A DNA stretch of 64,000 nucleotides, from assembly GCA_028277725.1 (NCBI GenBank), contig JANQFX010000079.1:26030-90029 (forward strand). The letters are read 5' to 3'. How positions within the stretch are numbered: the first letter of the stretch is position 1; every line of letters begins with the position of its first letter. A program made the translations under genes and the position numbers. The notes beneath the pieces are model-generated. The model had not been told where the DNA came from and did not search any database. It saw only the letters and a list, made by a program, of their open reading frames with translations. Below, one piece after another: positions 9,406 through 19,052 of the stretch. Source of the DNA: Thiohalocapsa sp. GTDB taxonomy: Bacteria > Pseudomonadota > Gammaproteobacteria > Chromatiales > Chromatiaceae.

Positions 9406-9684
9406 ATGGTCAAGATCCGTCTCTCCCGCGGTGGCGCCAAGAAGCGACCGTTCTATCAAATCGTTGTCGCGGACATCCGGCGTTCGCGCGACGGCCGTAA
9501 CATCGAGCGCTTGGGTTTCTTCGACCCCCTCGCCAAGGGCGGTGCCGAGCGCCTGCGCGTTGATCGCACCCGTGTGCAGCATTGGCTGGACCAGGGGGCG
9601 CAGCCGACCGACCGTGTCAAGCAGCTGCTGAAGGAAGCTGCAAAGCTGGCCGATGCGGCCCAGCTCGAAGCCCCGGCGGCTTGA
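9406..9684 (+). CDS. rpsP: 30S ribosomal protein S16
   Basis: The 92-residue product starts [20 protein letters not shown] and continues with the S16 signature [18 protein letters not shown]16 binds 16S rRNA and is needed for 30S assembly. The start at 9406 is set by homology because the ribosome-binding site is poor. It is the first gene of the conserved rpsP-rimM-trmD-rplS operon. An upstream in-frame extension is not part of the protein. Confidence 0.97.
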   Translation: MVKIRLSRGGAKKRPFYQIVVADIRRSRDGRNIERLGFFDPLAKGGAERLRVDRTRVQHWLDQGAQPTDRVKQLLKEAAKLADAAQLEAPAA

Positions 9685-9827
9685 TCTGCGAGCTCGACAT
9701 GGCGCCCGGACGCTGACCGGCTCGGCGCACTGCGCCTAGCGGCCGACTCTCTTGGCGTCCCGATCGGTCGCATCCGCGGCGTCGGCATAGCGCCGCGTCG
9801 GTTGGAGCAGAAGCCCGATACGCACTG

Positions 9828-10331
9828 ATGAGCACCGATGGCGAGCGCCGGCAAATCGTGTTGGGTCGCATCGGCGCGCCCCACGGCGTTCGGGGTTGGG
9901 TCAAGATCGTTTCGGACACCGAGCCGCCCGAGAACATCTTTCGATACCGACCCTGGATGGTCGGTGACAGGACGATCGGTGTGCTGGAGCGCCAGCGCAA
10001 CGGCAAAACGCTGGTCGCGCGCCTCGAAGGCTGCGATGATCGCGACACGGCGGCGGGGCTGACCAACCGTTGTATCTCGGTCTATCGCGACCAGCTGCCG
10101 CCGCCACGCGCGAACGAATTCTACTGGACGGACCTGGAGGGTCTGTCTGTGCAGACCACGGCGGGCCGGGACCTCGGGCGCATCGGCCACCTGTTCGCCA
10201 CCGGCGCCAACGACGTCATGGTCATACAGGGGGACCGCGAGCGGTTGCTGCCCTTTATCTGGGACGACGTCGTACGCGACATCGACTTCGATCAGGGCCT
10301 GATGCGTGTGGACTGGGACCCGGACTTCTGA
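9828..10331 (+). CDS. rimM: Ribosome maturation factor RimM
   Basis: The 167-residue protein has an N-terminal RimM barrel ([17 protein letters not shown], about residues 10-90) and a C-terminal PRC-barrel ([11 protein letters not shown] onward, ending [14 protein letters not shown]). RimM binds S19 and assists 30S head maturation. It is the second gene of the rpsP operon, 143 bases after rpsP. Its length is normal for the family. Confidence 0.95.
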   Translation: MSTDGERRQIVLGRIGAPHGVRGWVKIVSDTEPPENIFRYRPWMVGDRTIGVLERQRNGKTLVARLEGCDDRDTAAGLTNRCISVYRDQLPPPRANEFYWTDLEGLSVQTTAGRDLGRIGHLFATGANDVMVIQGDRERLLPFIWDDVVRDIDFDQGLMRVDWDPDF

Positions 10332-10441
10332 GCGCCGGTTGTCCGAGCTCGGGAAGACCAAGCTCAGGGCCGCAGGGTCGAGGGGCCGCCCCGGCCACCC
10401 GATGGGGCCGTGCGGGCGAGGCGACAGCAACGGGTAGCAAG

Positions 10442-11206
10442 GTGCGATTCGACGTCATCACGCTGTTCCCGGAGCAGTTCGAGCTCTTCGCCGGCGACGG
10501 CGTGACGGCGCGGGCCGCACGTCGGGGGCTGGTGCGGCTGGTCACCTGGAACCCGCGCGACTTCACCGACGACCCGCATCGCACGGTGGACGACCGGCCC
10601 TACGGCGGCGGTCCAGGCATGGTCATGAAGGTCGAGCCGCTGCGTTCTGCCATCGAAGCGGCAAGGACCGCGGCGGCGGCCGAAGGCGTCGAAAGCCGAG
10701 TGGCGTATCTGAGTCCCCAGGGCCGTACCCTGGCGCAGGCAGACATCGTCGATATCGCCCGTGCGCCGGGCTGGATTCTGCTGGCCGGCCGCTACGAAGG
10801 GGTCGACGAGCGATTGATCGAGTCGCAGGTGGACGAGGAGTGGTCCATCGGCGACTACGTACTGAGCGGCGGCGAGTTGCCGGCGATGGTCGTCATGGAC
10901 GCGGCGATTCGGCTCCTGCCCGGTGCGCTGGGTCATGCCGATTCCGCGGCGCAGGACTCCCACGCCGATGGCCTGCTGGATTGCCCCCACTACACGCGGC
11001 CCGAGGTCATCGGCGGGCGCGCGGTGCCGGGCGTCCTGCTGAGCGGCGACCACGCGGCCATCGCCCGCTGGCGACACCAGCAGGCCTTGGGTCGGACCTC
11101 ACAGAGGCGGCCGGACCTATTGCAGGCGCGGGGCCTGACCGACGAAGAGCGCGCCCTGCTCGATCAGTATCGGGCTGAGAGCAACGGACTGAGAGCAAAG
11201 GGCTGA
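10442..11206 (+). CDS. trmD: tRNA (guanine-N1)-methyltransferase TrmD
   Basis: TrmD methylates G37 of tRNAs with SAM and prevents +1 frameshifting. The protein is 254 residues from a GTG at 10442, chosen because [16 protein letters not shown] is the conserved N-terminus. The open frame reaches further upstream without homology. The trefoil-knot motifs [14 protein letters not shown] and [18 protein letters not shown] are intact, as is [10 protein letters not shown]. It is third in the rpsP-rimM-trmD-rplS operon. Confidence 0.96.
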   Translation: MRFDVITLFPEQFELFAGDGVTARAARRGLVRLVTWNPRDFTDDPHRTVDDRPYGGGPGMVMKVEPLRSAIEAARTAAAAEGVESRVAYLSPQGRTLAQADIVDIARAPGWILLAGRYEGVDERLIESQVDEEWSIGDYVLSGGELPAMVVMDAAIRLLPGALGHADSAAQDSHADGLLDCPHYTRPEVIGGRAVPGVLLSGDHAAIARWRHQQALGRTSQRRPDLLQARGLTDEERALLDQYRAESNGLRAKG

Positions 11207-11258
11207 TTGAATACAAGCGGCGCCGCGGCGGCCCCGCGGCGGAACTGGAGCCATAGGC

Positions 11259-11603
11259 ATGAGCAACATCATCGAAGAACTCGAACAGGAACAAATGGGC
11301 AAGACCGTGCCCGACTTCGGGCCCGGCGACACCCTGGTGGTGCAGGTCAAGGTCAAGGAAGGCAACCGCGAGCGTCTGCAGGCGTTCGAGGGCGTCTGCA
11401 TCGCCAAGCGCAATCGCGGCCTCAACTCCGCGTTCACCGTGCGCAAGATGTCCCACGGCGAAGGCGTGGAGCGTGTGTTCCAGACCTACAGCCCGGCGGT
11501 CGCCGAGATCCAGGTGAAGCGTCGCGGCGACGTGCGCCGCGCCAAGCTTTACTACCTGCGCGGACGGACCGGCAAGGCCGCCCGCATCAAGGAGAAGGTC
11601 TGA
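11259..11603 (+). CDS. rplS: 50S ribosomal protein L19
   Basis: The 114-residue protein has the L19 pattern [39 protein letters not shown] and ends in [15 protein letters not shown]19 sits at the 30S-50S interface. A GGAG site lies upstream. It closes the canonical four-gene operon. No strong intrinsic terminator is visible after it, so some transcription may enter sbcB. Confidence 0.97.
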   Translation: MSNIIEELEQEQMGKTVPDFGPGDTLVVQVKVKEGNRERLQAFEGVCIAKRNRGLNSAFTVRKMSHGEGVERVFQTYSPAVAEIQVKRRGDVRRAKLYYLRGRTGKAARIKEKV

Positions 11604-11676
11604 CGCCGGCGGGGGTGCGCCATCCGCGTCCCCGTCCATGCCCGCGCGCGGGCCGCACCAGGTCGCGGGCGGTGCC

Positions 11677-13122
11677 ATGAGCGCTACCTTCTACTGGCAC
11701 GACTACGAGACCTGGGGCAGCGACCCCGGCGTCGACCGTCCCTGCCAATTCGCTGGTCTGCGCACCGACGCCGAGTTCAACGAGATCAGCGAGCCGCTGG
11801 TGCTGTTCGCGCGTCCCGCGGACGACCTCCTGCCGCAGCCGGACGCCTGCCTGGTGACCGGCATCAGCCCGCAACGGGCAGCAGCCGAGGGCATCCCCGA
11901 GGCCGAGTTCGCGCGCGCCATTCAGCATGAACTGGGCCTGCCGGGAACCTGTGGTGTGGGCTATAATAGCCTGCGCTTCGACGACGAGATCACCCGGCAC
12001 CTGTTCTACCGCAATCTCCTCGACCCCTACGGACACGCCTGGCGCAACGGCAACTCGCGCTGGGACCTGATCGACGCCCTGCGCCTCGCCCATGCCCTGC
12101 GGCCCGAGGGCATCGAGTGGCCGGAGCGCGAGCCGGGCACCGCGTCCTTCAGGCTCGAGCATCTCACCGCCGCCAACGGCATCCCCCATATCGGCGCCCA
12201 CGACGCGCTGGCCGATGTGCGCGCCACCATCGCGATGGCGCGGCTGTTGCGTCGGGCGCAGCCGCGTTTGTTCGACTACGCGCTGACCCTGCGCTCACGC
12301 GATGCGGTGGACCGCCTCATCGACCGCGGCCAGCCGCTGCTGCACGTCTCCCAGCGCTATTCCGCGACGCTCGGCTGCATTGCCCCGGTCGCGGTCGTCG
12401 CCGCCGACCTGGACAACCCAAAGCAGCACTGGTGCTTCGACCTGCGCTCCGACCCCCGTGTGCTGCTCGACCTCTCCGCGGCCGAGATTCGCGCGCGCGT
12501 ATTCGTGTCCGTGGAGGACCTGCCGGAGGGCGTCGAGCGCATCCCGTTGAAGGGGTTCAAGACCAACGCGGTCCCCATGCTCGCGCCGATCAAGACCCTC
12601 TCGGCGGACGCCGCCGAGCGATGGCAGATCGACCTGGCGCGGGTGATGCAGCACGCGCAGCACGTCCGCGACCACGCCAGCGCCATCGCCGCGAAGGTCC
12701 GCGAAGTGCATCGGCGCGAGCCGGATGCGGGTGCGCTGTCCCGGGACCCGGAGCGCATGCTCTACTCCGGTGGGTTCTTTCCGGATCAGGACCAGCGCGC
12801 GATGACGCAGCTGCATCGCCTGTCGCCGCAGGCCCTGGCCGAGGCGCAGCCGCGCTTCCAGGATCCGCGCCTGCCGACGCTGCTGTTTCGCATGCGTGCA
12901 CGCAACTGGCCGGAGACCCTCACGGAGGCCGAGCGTGAGGACTGGGATGCCGAGCGATTCGAACGCCTCACCGATCCCGAGCGCGGCGCGTCCATCACCA
13001 TCGACACCGTCGAGGAGCGGCTCGCCGAGCTGCGCGAGGAACACGCCGGCGATGCCGAGCGACTGGCTCTGCTCGACGACCTCGCACGCTGGTGCGAGCA
13101 GGTGATGGACGCCTCCGGTTGA
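11677..13122 (+). CDS. sbcB: Exodeoxyribonuclease I
   Basis: Exonuclease I degrades single-stranded DNA 3'-5' and acts in recombination and mismatch repair. At 481 residues it is close to the E. coli enzyme (475). The DEDDh exonuclease motifs are visible: FYWHDYETWG (Exo I, residues 5-14), GYNSLRFDDEITRH (Exo II) and HIGAHDALADVRAT (Exo III, with the H and D). The SH3-like and helical C-terminal regions follow (KGFKTNAVPMLAP, ERMLYSGGFF). The ATG at 11677 places the catalytic DYE near the N-terminus as expected. It sits 73 bases after rplS, probably transcribed from its own or read-through promoter. Confidence 0.95.
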   Translation: MSATFYWHDYETWGSDPGVDRPCQFAGLRTDAEFNEISEPLVLFARPADDLLPQPDACLVTGISPQRAAAEGIPEAEFARAIQHELGLPGTCGVGYNSLRFDDEITRHLFYRNLLDPYGHAWRNGNSRWDLIDALRLAHALRPEGIEWPEREPGTASFRLEHLTAANGIPHIGAHDALADVRATIAMARLLRRAQPRLFDYALTLRSRDAVDRLIDRGQPLLHVSQRYSATLGCIAPVAVVAADLDNPKQHWCFDLRSDPRVLLDLSAAEIRARVFVSVEDLPEGVERIPLKGFKTNAVPMLAPIKTLSADAAERWQIDLARVMQHAQHVRDHASAIAAKVREVHRREPDAGALSRDPERMLYSGGFFPDQDQRAMTQLHRLSPQALAEAQPRFQDPRLPTLLFRMRARNWPETLTEAEREDWDAERFERLTDPERGASITIDTVEERLAELREEHAGDAERLALLDDLARWCEQVMDASG

Positions 13123-13379
13123 GGCGGCGCGCGCGCCATCAACGAAGCCGTCGCGGCAAGCAGGACACGCCCACACGCATCAATCCTGGTCGTCCGTGCT
13201 GCCCAGAGCATGACCCAAGTCCACACGCCACAGCCGGCAACCTGTTAACGTCGATACCCGGCCACCGACAACAGATCGTCCCGGCCGTCGACGTACGCAG
13301 CAACGCAAGCCGTTCACAGCACTGACGGCACCCCCTGCCGATCACCGCGGACCCGCCCGAGCAAGCCGACGCCCCATCG
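13123..13379. other. Intergenic region before the glycan genes
   Basis: About 260 bases separate sbcB from the dehydrogenase gene. It must contain the promoter of the sugar-nucleotide genes, but I could not pick a convincing -35/-10 pair. No gene is visible. Confidence 0.4.
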
Positions 13380-14327
13380 ATGGACATTAAGACCTTCGCT
13401 CTCATCGGAGCCGCCGGCTTCGTTGCCCCGCGCCACATGCGCGCGATCAAGGACACCGGCAACCGTCTGGTCGCGGCGCTCGACCCCAACGATAGCGTCG
13501 GCGTCATCGACAGCTACTTCCCCACGGCAGACTTCTTCACCGAGTTCGAGCGCTTCGACCGCCATATCGACAAGCTCCGCCGTCGCGGCAACGCCGTCGA
13601 CTACGTCAGCATCTGCTCCCCGAATTACCTGCACGACGCCCACATGCGCTTTGCGCTACGTAACGGCGCCAACGCCATCTGCGAAAAGCCTCTGGTCCTC
13701 AACCCCTGGAACATCGACGGCTTGCACGAGATCGAGGCGGAAACAGGCGCGCGCATCTACAACATTCTCCAACTCCGCTTGCACCCCAGCATCGTCGCGC
13801 TGAGAGAGGCTGCCCAGGCCGTTGCCGATCGACTACACGACGTCGAGATCACCTACATCACCTCACGCGGCAACTGGTACCAACGCAGTTGGAAGGGGCA
13901 GGTCGAGAAGTCTGGTGGGATCGCTACCAACATCGGCGTCCACTTCTTCGACATGCTGACCTGGGTCTTCGGGCCAGTCCGCTACAGCAGCGTCCACCTC
14001 AACCGTCCGGATTGTGCCGCCGGGCACCTGGAACTTGCGGGCGCGCACGTGCGCTGGTTCCTATCCGTCAATGCTGACCACCTGCCGGTCAAACAACGCG
14101 TTCAGGATCGACGCACCTACCGCGCCATCACCGTCGACGGCGCCGCGGTTGAATTCTCCACGGGCTTCACGGACCTGCACACCCAGAGCTACCAGCAGAT
14201 CCTCGAGGGCAGAGGCTTCGGCATCGACGACGCGCGCCAGGCAGTCGAGACCGTCTACCACATTCGAAACACCGCGCCCCAGGGGCTGCAGGGCGACTAC
14301 CACCCCTTGTGCGCACAGATCCGCTGA
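13380..14327 (+). CDS. wbpB: UDP-GlcNAcA 3-dehydrogenase (WbpB/WlbA family)
   Basis: This 315-residue Gfo/Idh/MocA oxidoreductase has a Rossmann start (FALIGAAGFVAPRHMRAIKD), the catalytic lysine in CEKPLVLNPWNIDGL, and VEKSGGIATNIGVHFFDMLTW. These match the WlbA/WbpB group, which oxidises UDP-N-acetylglucosaminuronate at C3. Partners in the known pathway are WbpE (aminotransferase) and WbpD (N-acetyltransferase). WbpD is immediately downstream, but WbpA, WbpE and WbpI are not in the window. The product would feed a 2,3-diacetamido-uronic acid into O-antigen, exopolysaccharide or glycoprotein glycan. The specific substrate is inferred from family resemblance. Confidence 0.85.
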   Translation: MDIKTFALIGAAGFVAPRHMRAIKDTGNRLVAALDPNDSVGVIDSYFPTADFFTEFERFDRHIDKLRRRGNAVDYVSICSPNYLHDAHMRFALRNGANAICEKPLVLNPWNIDGLHEIEAETGARIYNILQLRLHPSIVALREAAQAVADRLHDVEITYITSRGNWYQRSWKGQVEKSGGIATNIGVHFFDMLTWVFGPVRYSSVHLNRPDCAAGHLELAGAHVRWFLSVNADHLPVKQRVQDRRTYRAITVDGAAVEFSTGFTDLHTQSYQQILEGRGFGIDDARQAVETVYHIRNTAPQGLQGDYHPLCAQIR

Positions 14328-14336
14328 GGTCGTCCC

Positions 14337-14918
14337 TTGGGCTTTACCGCACACCCCACCGCCATCGTCGATCGGGGCGCCCGCATCGGGGACGGGACCC
14401 GCATCTGGCACTGGGCCCATATCTGCGCCGGCGCCAGCATCGGCGAGGACTGCACCTTCGGACAGAACTGCTACGTGGGCAACGACGTCGTGATCGGCAG
14501 TCAGTGCAAGGTGCAGAACAACGTCAGCATCTACGACGCCGTCACCCTCGAAGACGATGTCTTCTGCGGCCCGAGCATGGTCTTCACCAACGTCATGAAC
14601 CCGCGCGCAGCCGTCGAGCGCAAGCACGAATACCGCCACACCCTGATCAAGCGCGGGGCCACCCTCGGCGCCAACTGCACCATCATCTGCGGCGTTACCA
14701 TCGGCGAATACGCCTTCATCGGTGCTGGCGCCGTGGTCAACAGAGACGTCAAACCCTTCGCGCTCATGGTCGGCGTCCCGGCACGCCAAATCGGCTGGAT
14801 GAGTGCGCACGGCGAGCAGATACCGCTGCCGCTGGACGGCGAGGGGACCTATACCTGCCCGCACACTGGGGTGCGCTACCGGCTGGCCGCAGGGCGGGTC
14901 TCAGCGGCCGAGGCCTGA
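14337..14918 (+). CDS. wbpD: UDP-2-acetamido-3-amino-glucuronate N-acetyltransferase (WbpD/WlbB)
   Basis: This 193-residue left-handed beta-helix acetyltransferase has hexapeptide repeats throughout ([57 protein letters not shown]). The family motif [20 protein letters not shown] is typical of WbpD. The likely start is TTG at 14337, 9 bases after the wbpB stop and preceded by GAGG. The enzyme acetylates the 3-amino group made by WbpB/WbpE. Its last 60 bases have a diverged copy at about 15780-15850 (see 15706-15846). Confidence 0.88.
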   Translation: MGFTAHPTAIVDRGARIGDGTRIWHWAHICAGASIGEDCTFGQNCYVGNDVVIGSQCKVQNNVSIYDAVTLEDDVFCGPSMVFTNVMNPRAAVERKHEYRHTLIKRGATLGANCTIICGVTIGEYAFIGAGAVVNRDVKPFALMVGVPARQIGWMSAHGEQIPLPLDGEGTYTCPHTGVRYRLAAGRVSAAEA

Positions 14919-15075
14919 CCGTGCTGCGGTGATGGCGAACGCGACCGGGCGCGGACCCAAGCGGAGCCATCGCTGCAAGCATGCCGCCGCGACAAGCTGC
15001 CTGCACCGATCTGCTATGCTCGGCGGCATACCCTAGGGCCCCTGGACGCGCAACTCGGCCACAGCGCTGAACCCC

Positions 15076-15591
15076 ATGACACTCGCCTTCAGACTCTACG
15101 AACAGGTCAACGAGGCGCCGGACGATCGTGCCCGGTTCCGCCTAATCGTGGATGCGATTCGGGAACTTGAAGAGGCCTGGCCACGGCCGGGAGAGATTGC
15201 CCGAACCTCTGACGTCCGCGAGTCGGAGCTGCGGCTGCAGAAAGAGATCAAGGAAGTCGAGCTTCGGTTGCAGAAAGAGATCAGGCAAGTCGAGCTCGGA
15301 TTGCAGAAGGAGATCAAGGCAGTCGAGCTCGGGCTGAAGAAGGAGATCGAAGTCGTCCGCAAGGAGGCCAAGGAGATCGAGCTCGGGTTGAGAAATGAAA
15401 TCAAGGAAGTCGAGCTGCGCCTGCAAAAAGAGATCGGCCAGGTCCGTGTCGACCTCGAACAGGTGCGCGTCGATCTCAAGTCCACCGAGGCCAACCTGCG
15501 CACCGCCATGCATCGCCAAACGGTGTGGATCATCGGCGCCATCGGCGCCGTCACCGGCCTCATCCGCCTGCTGGATTGGCTGCTCGCCTAG
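15076..15591 (+). CDS. Coiled-coil protein with 11-residue repeats and C-terminal membrane helix
   Basis: The 171-residue protein has three parts. A conserved N-terminal cap (residues 1-52) carries YEQVNEAPDDRARFRLIVDA. The middle, from about residue 55, repeats VELRLQKEIKE-type units in the order 11-11-11-11-7-11-11-7-7-7 residues. The C-terminus is hydrophobic (TVWIIGAIGAVTGLIRLLDW) and probably a membrane anchor. Hendecad repeats form straight or right-handed coiled coils. A paralogue with the same three parts lies at 24383-24814. The design recalls DUF1640/CCDC90-type and Borrelia Bdr-type proteins, but I cannot assign a function. It sits between wbpD and a copy of the wbpD 3' end. Confidence 0.75.
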   Translation: MTLAFRLYEQVNEAPDDRARFRLIVDAIRELEEAWPRPGEIARTSDVRESELRLQKEIKEVELRLQKEIRQVELGLQKEIKAVELGLKKEIEVVRKEAKEIELGLRNEIKEVELRLQKEIGQVRVDLEQVRVDLKSTEANLRTAMHRQTVWIIGAIGAVTGLIRLLDWLLA

Positions 15592-15705
15592 CAGGGATGC
15601 CCCGGCACGCCAACCGCCGAAAGCCCCACCACGTGCGAAAGTCCGCGTGAAGGCCGACCTCCCGCACAGAACAGCATTCGCCAGCCTTCCACCACCGCCC
15701 CCCCC

Positions 15706-15846
15706 ATGGCCCATCTTCTCAACGCCTACCTCGGCCTACTCGACGACCTGCGTGCGGCCGGTTTCGGTTTCCGGCCGATGCCCCGCCCCCACATCGGGGT
15801 GCGCTATAGTCTGGTCGGAGCGCAGGTCGCCGTGGCCGAGGTTTGA
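15706..15846 (+). pseudogene. 46-codon remnant resembling a duplicated wbpD 3' end
   Basis: A 46-codon frame begins ATG at 15706. Its final residues PHIGVRYSLVGAQVAVAEV align with the end of WbpD ([19 protein letters not shown], 14862-14918). DNA agrees: GGGGTGCGCTA, CTGG, GGCCGAGG and TGACCGT are shared in the same order and both end at the stop codon. The first 27 codons have no match in the window. This looks like the tail of a second acetyltransferase-type gene left by duplication. A translated small protein cannot be excluded. Confidence 0.45.
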
Positions 15847-15941
15847 CCGTCCCCGCCGAAACGGGCCGCGGCTACCTTGGGGTACTGTGTCGACTTGCCC
15901 GTTCACTACGACCTCATCGCCAACCAGGGTCCACGAGAAAG

Positions 15942-17114
15942 TTGGTCAAGACCAAGATTGCTGTTGTCAGCACGTCGTTTCCGCTTCGGTCTGACGATTT
16001 TAGTGGTGTCTTCGTCGCGGAACTCGTCTCCCATCTGCCCGAAAGCGTGGATTGGCAAGTCGTCACCCCCTGCGGTGTAGAGCAGACCAGCTCGACCGGG
16101 CGCCTGTCTGGGCGCGTCCGCTGTTTCCGATACGCGCCGAGCGGCTGGCAGCGGCTTGCGCAAGGCCCAGGTGGTTTGCCTGCGGCCCTGTCTCAGCCTG
16201 TGAATCTGCTGCTGTTGCCACCGTTCCTGCTTGCCATGTTCATCGCAAGTCTCCGTGCGGCTCGACAGGTAGACGTGTTGCATGCCAACTGGTCTCCAGT
16301 AGGATTCCTTGCGGGTCTCGCAGCGCGCTCGGCGGGTATTTCCTGCATTACAACTCTCAGGGGCAGCGACATAGACCTCGCCGAACGGCGCGAAGTCTTC
16401 CGTTGGGCCCTGCGCGCGTGCGCTGCGCTGAATCAGCGCTTGGTCTGCGTCGGCAGTTCGGCAGCAATGCGCGCGGCGCGTTTGTTGCACGTGGATGCAA
16501 GCGAGCTGGCGGTCATTCCCAATGGTATCGCCCCGGCATTCTTCGTCGTCCCGCAGGCCGCGCCTGCAAACCCAGAACTTCGCGTACTTGCGCTCGGCTC
16601 CTTGGTGCGGGTAAAGGGCTTGGATACGGTTATACAGGCGCTCGCACTGATGCCGGCGAGGTGCCGACTCAGCCTGGTGGGCACTGGTCCAGAACAAGAT
16701 CGGCTCGCTTCGCTGGCGACAGACCTTGGCGTGAATGGTCGTGTGCGCTTCGTCGGTGCGCGCAGCCCCGCAGAGATACCGAGCCTGATGGCCGAGCACG
16801 ATGTACTGGTTCTCGCGAGCCGCGCCGAGGGTCGCCCGAACGCCGTTTTGGAGGCGATGGCGGCCGGGCGAGCCGTGGTCGCTTCGGACATCTCCGCCGT
16901 TCGCGAGATCCTGCGGGACGGCGTGACTGGCCTATTGTTTCCGGTTGGCGATGCCGCAGCGCTGGCGCAGCAACTGAAACAGCTGTCGACCGATCCGAAC
17001 CTGCGAGCCCGGCTCGGCGAGGCTGCTCGCCAATCCGTGCTCCGTCTCACTTGGCGATCAGCAGCCCTGCGCTATGCCGATCTGTACGCGGAAGTGGTCG
17101 GCGTTGCGCCTTAA
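15942..17114 (+). CDS. Glycosyltransferase family 4
   Basis: This is a GT-B retaining glycosyltransferase of about 390 residues. The N-terminal domain opens KIAVVSTSFPLRSDDFSGVF and contains VLHANWSPVGFLAGL and TTLRGSDIDL. The C-terminal domain has NGI, ALGSLVRVKGLDTVIQALAL and the donor-binding E-x7-E in ASRAEGRPNAVLEAMAAG. The start is uncertain: a TTG at 15942 gives the usual N-terminus, while the frame is open back to a TTG at 15843. It precedes the asparagine-synthase-like gene by 51 bases, pointing to glycan assembly. Donor and acceptor sugars are unknown. Confidence 0.88.
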   Translation: MVKTKIAVVSTSFPLRSDDFSGVFVAELVSHLPESVDWQVVTPCGVEQTSSTGRLSGRVRCFRYAPSGWQRLAQGPGGLPAALSQPVNLLLLPPFLLAMFIASLRAARQVDVLHANWSPVGFLAGLAARSAGISCITTLRGSDIDLAERREVFRWALRACAALNQRLVCVGSSAAMRAARLLHVDASELAVIPNGIAPAFFVVPQAAPANPELRVLALGSLVRVKGLDTVIQALALMPARCRLSLVGTGPEQDRLASLATDLGVNGRVRFVGARSPAEIPSLMAEHDVLVLASRAEGRPNAVLEAMAAGRAVVASDISAVREILRDGVTGLLFPVGDAAALAQQLKQLSTDPNLRARLGEAARQSVLRLTWRSAALRYADLYAEVVGVAP

Positions 17115-17165
17115 GTCTCTTGCACTGGCCTCCGTAGAATCCCGCCAAGGAGTCCCCCGACCGCG

Positions 17166-19052
17166 ATGTGTGGCCTGCTTTTCGCCTTTGACACCAATCG
17201 CCCGAACGAGGCGCTGCGTGCAGCGGCGCAGCTTGGCCTAAGCCGGCTTGCGCACCGCGGCCCCGATGCGGAAGGCCTGCGCACGGGCGACGGATGGGTG
17301 CTCGGCCACAGGCGCCTTGCCGTCATCGACCTCGCAGCGAGCACCCAGCCGATGGAGTCCCCCGAGGACGGCGCGCTCATCGCCTATAACGGCGAGCTCT
17401 ACAACTTCCGTGAACTGCGCCGAGAGCTTGAGCCCAGGTGGCACTTCCGGACCGCCGGTGACACCGAAGTCCTGCTCGCCGGGCTCTGTCTGGAAGGCGC
17501 CGGCTTTCTATCCAAGGCGGAAGGTATGTGGGTGCTGGCCCTGTGGCAGCCGGCGTCGCGGCAGCTCTTGCTCGCGCGGGACCGCATGGGCAAGAAACCG
17601 ATCTATCTGGCAGCGCGCAAGGGATGTTGCTATGTGGCCTCCGAGCTGCCGGCACTGCTTGGCCTGTTGCCGGAGCCACCGGCGGAAGACCTGGATAGCA
17701 CCGCGGACTATCTGCGCTACGGCTACCTGCTCCCCGGCTGCACCATCTATGCAGGGGTGCGAGAGGTCCTGCCCGGACACTCGCTGCAATGGAAGCCTGA
17801 CGCACCCGTTCAATCGGAACCCTACTGGACGCTCCGCGTCGGTGGTTGGAAGGGCGGCTGGGCAGACGCGGTGGCAGAGGTGCAGGAAACGCTGCGCGCT
17901 GCGGTGCACCGGCGGCTCGTCGCTGACGTCGAGGTTGGCGCTTTCCTATCCGGTGGTATCGACTCCTCCATCGTCTGCGCCCTGGCGTTGCCGGCACTTG
18001 ACCGCCGGCTCAAGACCTTCACGATTGGTTTCGACGCCCCGAGCTTCGATGAGAGCGAGTACGCGCGAAACGTCGCGGGTTTCCTTGGCACAGACCACCA
18101 CGAGCGTCCCGTGGGTGTGCCGGAGCCGGAACCGCTATTTCGGCTACTGGATGCGCATGTCGGGCAGCCCTTCGCGGATTCATCACTGCTACCCACGGCG
18201 GCGGTAGCCGAGGTTGCCGCGGCTAAGGTCAAGGTCGCGCTCAGCGGCGATGGCGGCGATGAGCTCTTCTGCGGTTATCAGCGCTATCTCGGCCGTGTCC
18301 TGCTGCGATGGTACAGTCGGCTGCCGCACGGGCTGCGCGGCATGACGGAGCGGCTTGTGCGCGCGCTGCCTGAGCCCATGACGCATCATAGCCGTAGCCT
18401 TATCAAAAAGGCGCACTTGTTCGTTGACATCGTGGAGCAAGAGGCCAACAGCGGTGGTTATGTCGCACCACTGCTCTATGACCGGCACACCCTGCCGCTG
18501 CTGGCGCCCGACCTCGCTGACCGTGGTCACGCATCACCGGCATTGCCGGCGCGATGCGATCTTGACGACGTAAGCGAGATGATGTGCCGCGACGCGCTGG
18601 TCTACTTGCCGCAGGACATCCTGCTCAAAGTGGATCGCGCGAGCATGTCGCACTCCCTCGAATCGCGGGCGCCGTTTCTGGATCGACACGTGGTGGAGCT
18701 GGCCTTTTCCTTGCCTAGCCGCCACCACCGCAACGGATTGCAAGGCAAGCGCCTGCTGCGCCGGGCGTTCGGCGACTTGTTGCCCGCGCAGGTCTGGCGG
18801 CGCCGCAAGCAAGGCTTCAGCGTGCCAGAGCACGCCTGGTATCGCGGCGAGTACGGCCGAGCTTTCGAGGCGCGGCTGCGGCACTACGATGGAGTGCTGG
18901 CAACAAGCTTCATCAGAAAACTGCTGGACGCCCATCGGAGCGAGCGGCGCGACAACGGCCATCGGCTGTTCCATCTCGATGCGTATTTGCGCTGGGCAAT
19001 GTCGGGCAAAGCCCTCCAGTGCAATGACCAGGATCCGCTCAAGCGTCCGTGA
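17166..19052 (+). CDS. asnB: Glutamine-hydrolysing asparagine synthase-type amidotransferase
   Basis: The 628-residue protein starts MCGLLFAFDTN, giving the Cys2 N-terminal nucleophile of class II glutamine amidotransferases. RLAHRGPDAEG and AYNGELYNFRELR complete the glutaminase domain. The ATP-pyrophosphatase P-loop SGGIDSS is at residues 262-268, with LSGDGGDELFCGYQRY following. Such paralogues within polysaccharide clusters usually amidate uronic acids or related groups rather than make free asparagine. The neighbouring uronic-acid enzymes WbpB/WbpD make that plausible here. Its 3' end overlaps the convergent methyltransferase gene by 14 bases. Confidence 0.9.
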   Translation: MCGLLFAFDTNRPNEALRAAAQLGLSRLAHRGPDAEGLRTGDGWVLGHRRLAVIDLAASTQPMESPEDGALIAYNGELYNFRELRRELEPRWHFRTAGDTEVLLAGLCLEGAGFLSKAEGMWVLALWQPASRQLLLARDRMGKKPIYLAARKGCCYVASELPALLGLLPEPPAEDLDSTADYLRYGYLLPGCTIYAGVREVLPGHSLQWKPDAPVQSEPYWTLRVGGWKGGWADAVAEVQETLRAAVHRRLVADVEVGAFLSGGIDSSIVCALALPALDRRLKTFTIGFDAPSFDESEYARNVAGFLGTDHHERPVGVPEPEPLFRLLDAHVGQPFADSSLLPTAAVAEVAAAKVKVALSGDGGDELFCGYQRYLGRVLLRWYSRLPHGLRGMTERLVRALPEPMTHHSRSLIKKAHLFVDIVEQEANSGGYVAPLLYDRHTLPLLAPDLADRGHASPALPARCDLDDVSEMMCRDALVYLPQDILLKVDRASMSHSLESRAPFLDRHVVELAFSLPSRHHRNGLQGKRLLRRAFGDLLPAQVWRRRKQGFSVPEHAWYRGEYGRAFEARLRHYDGVLATSFIRKLLDAHRSERRDNGHRLFHLDAYLRWAMSGKALQCNDQDPLKRP

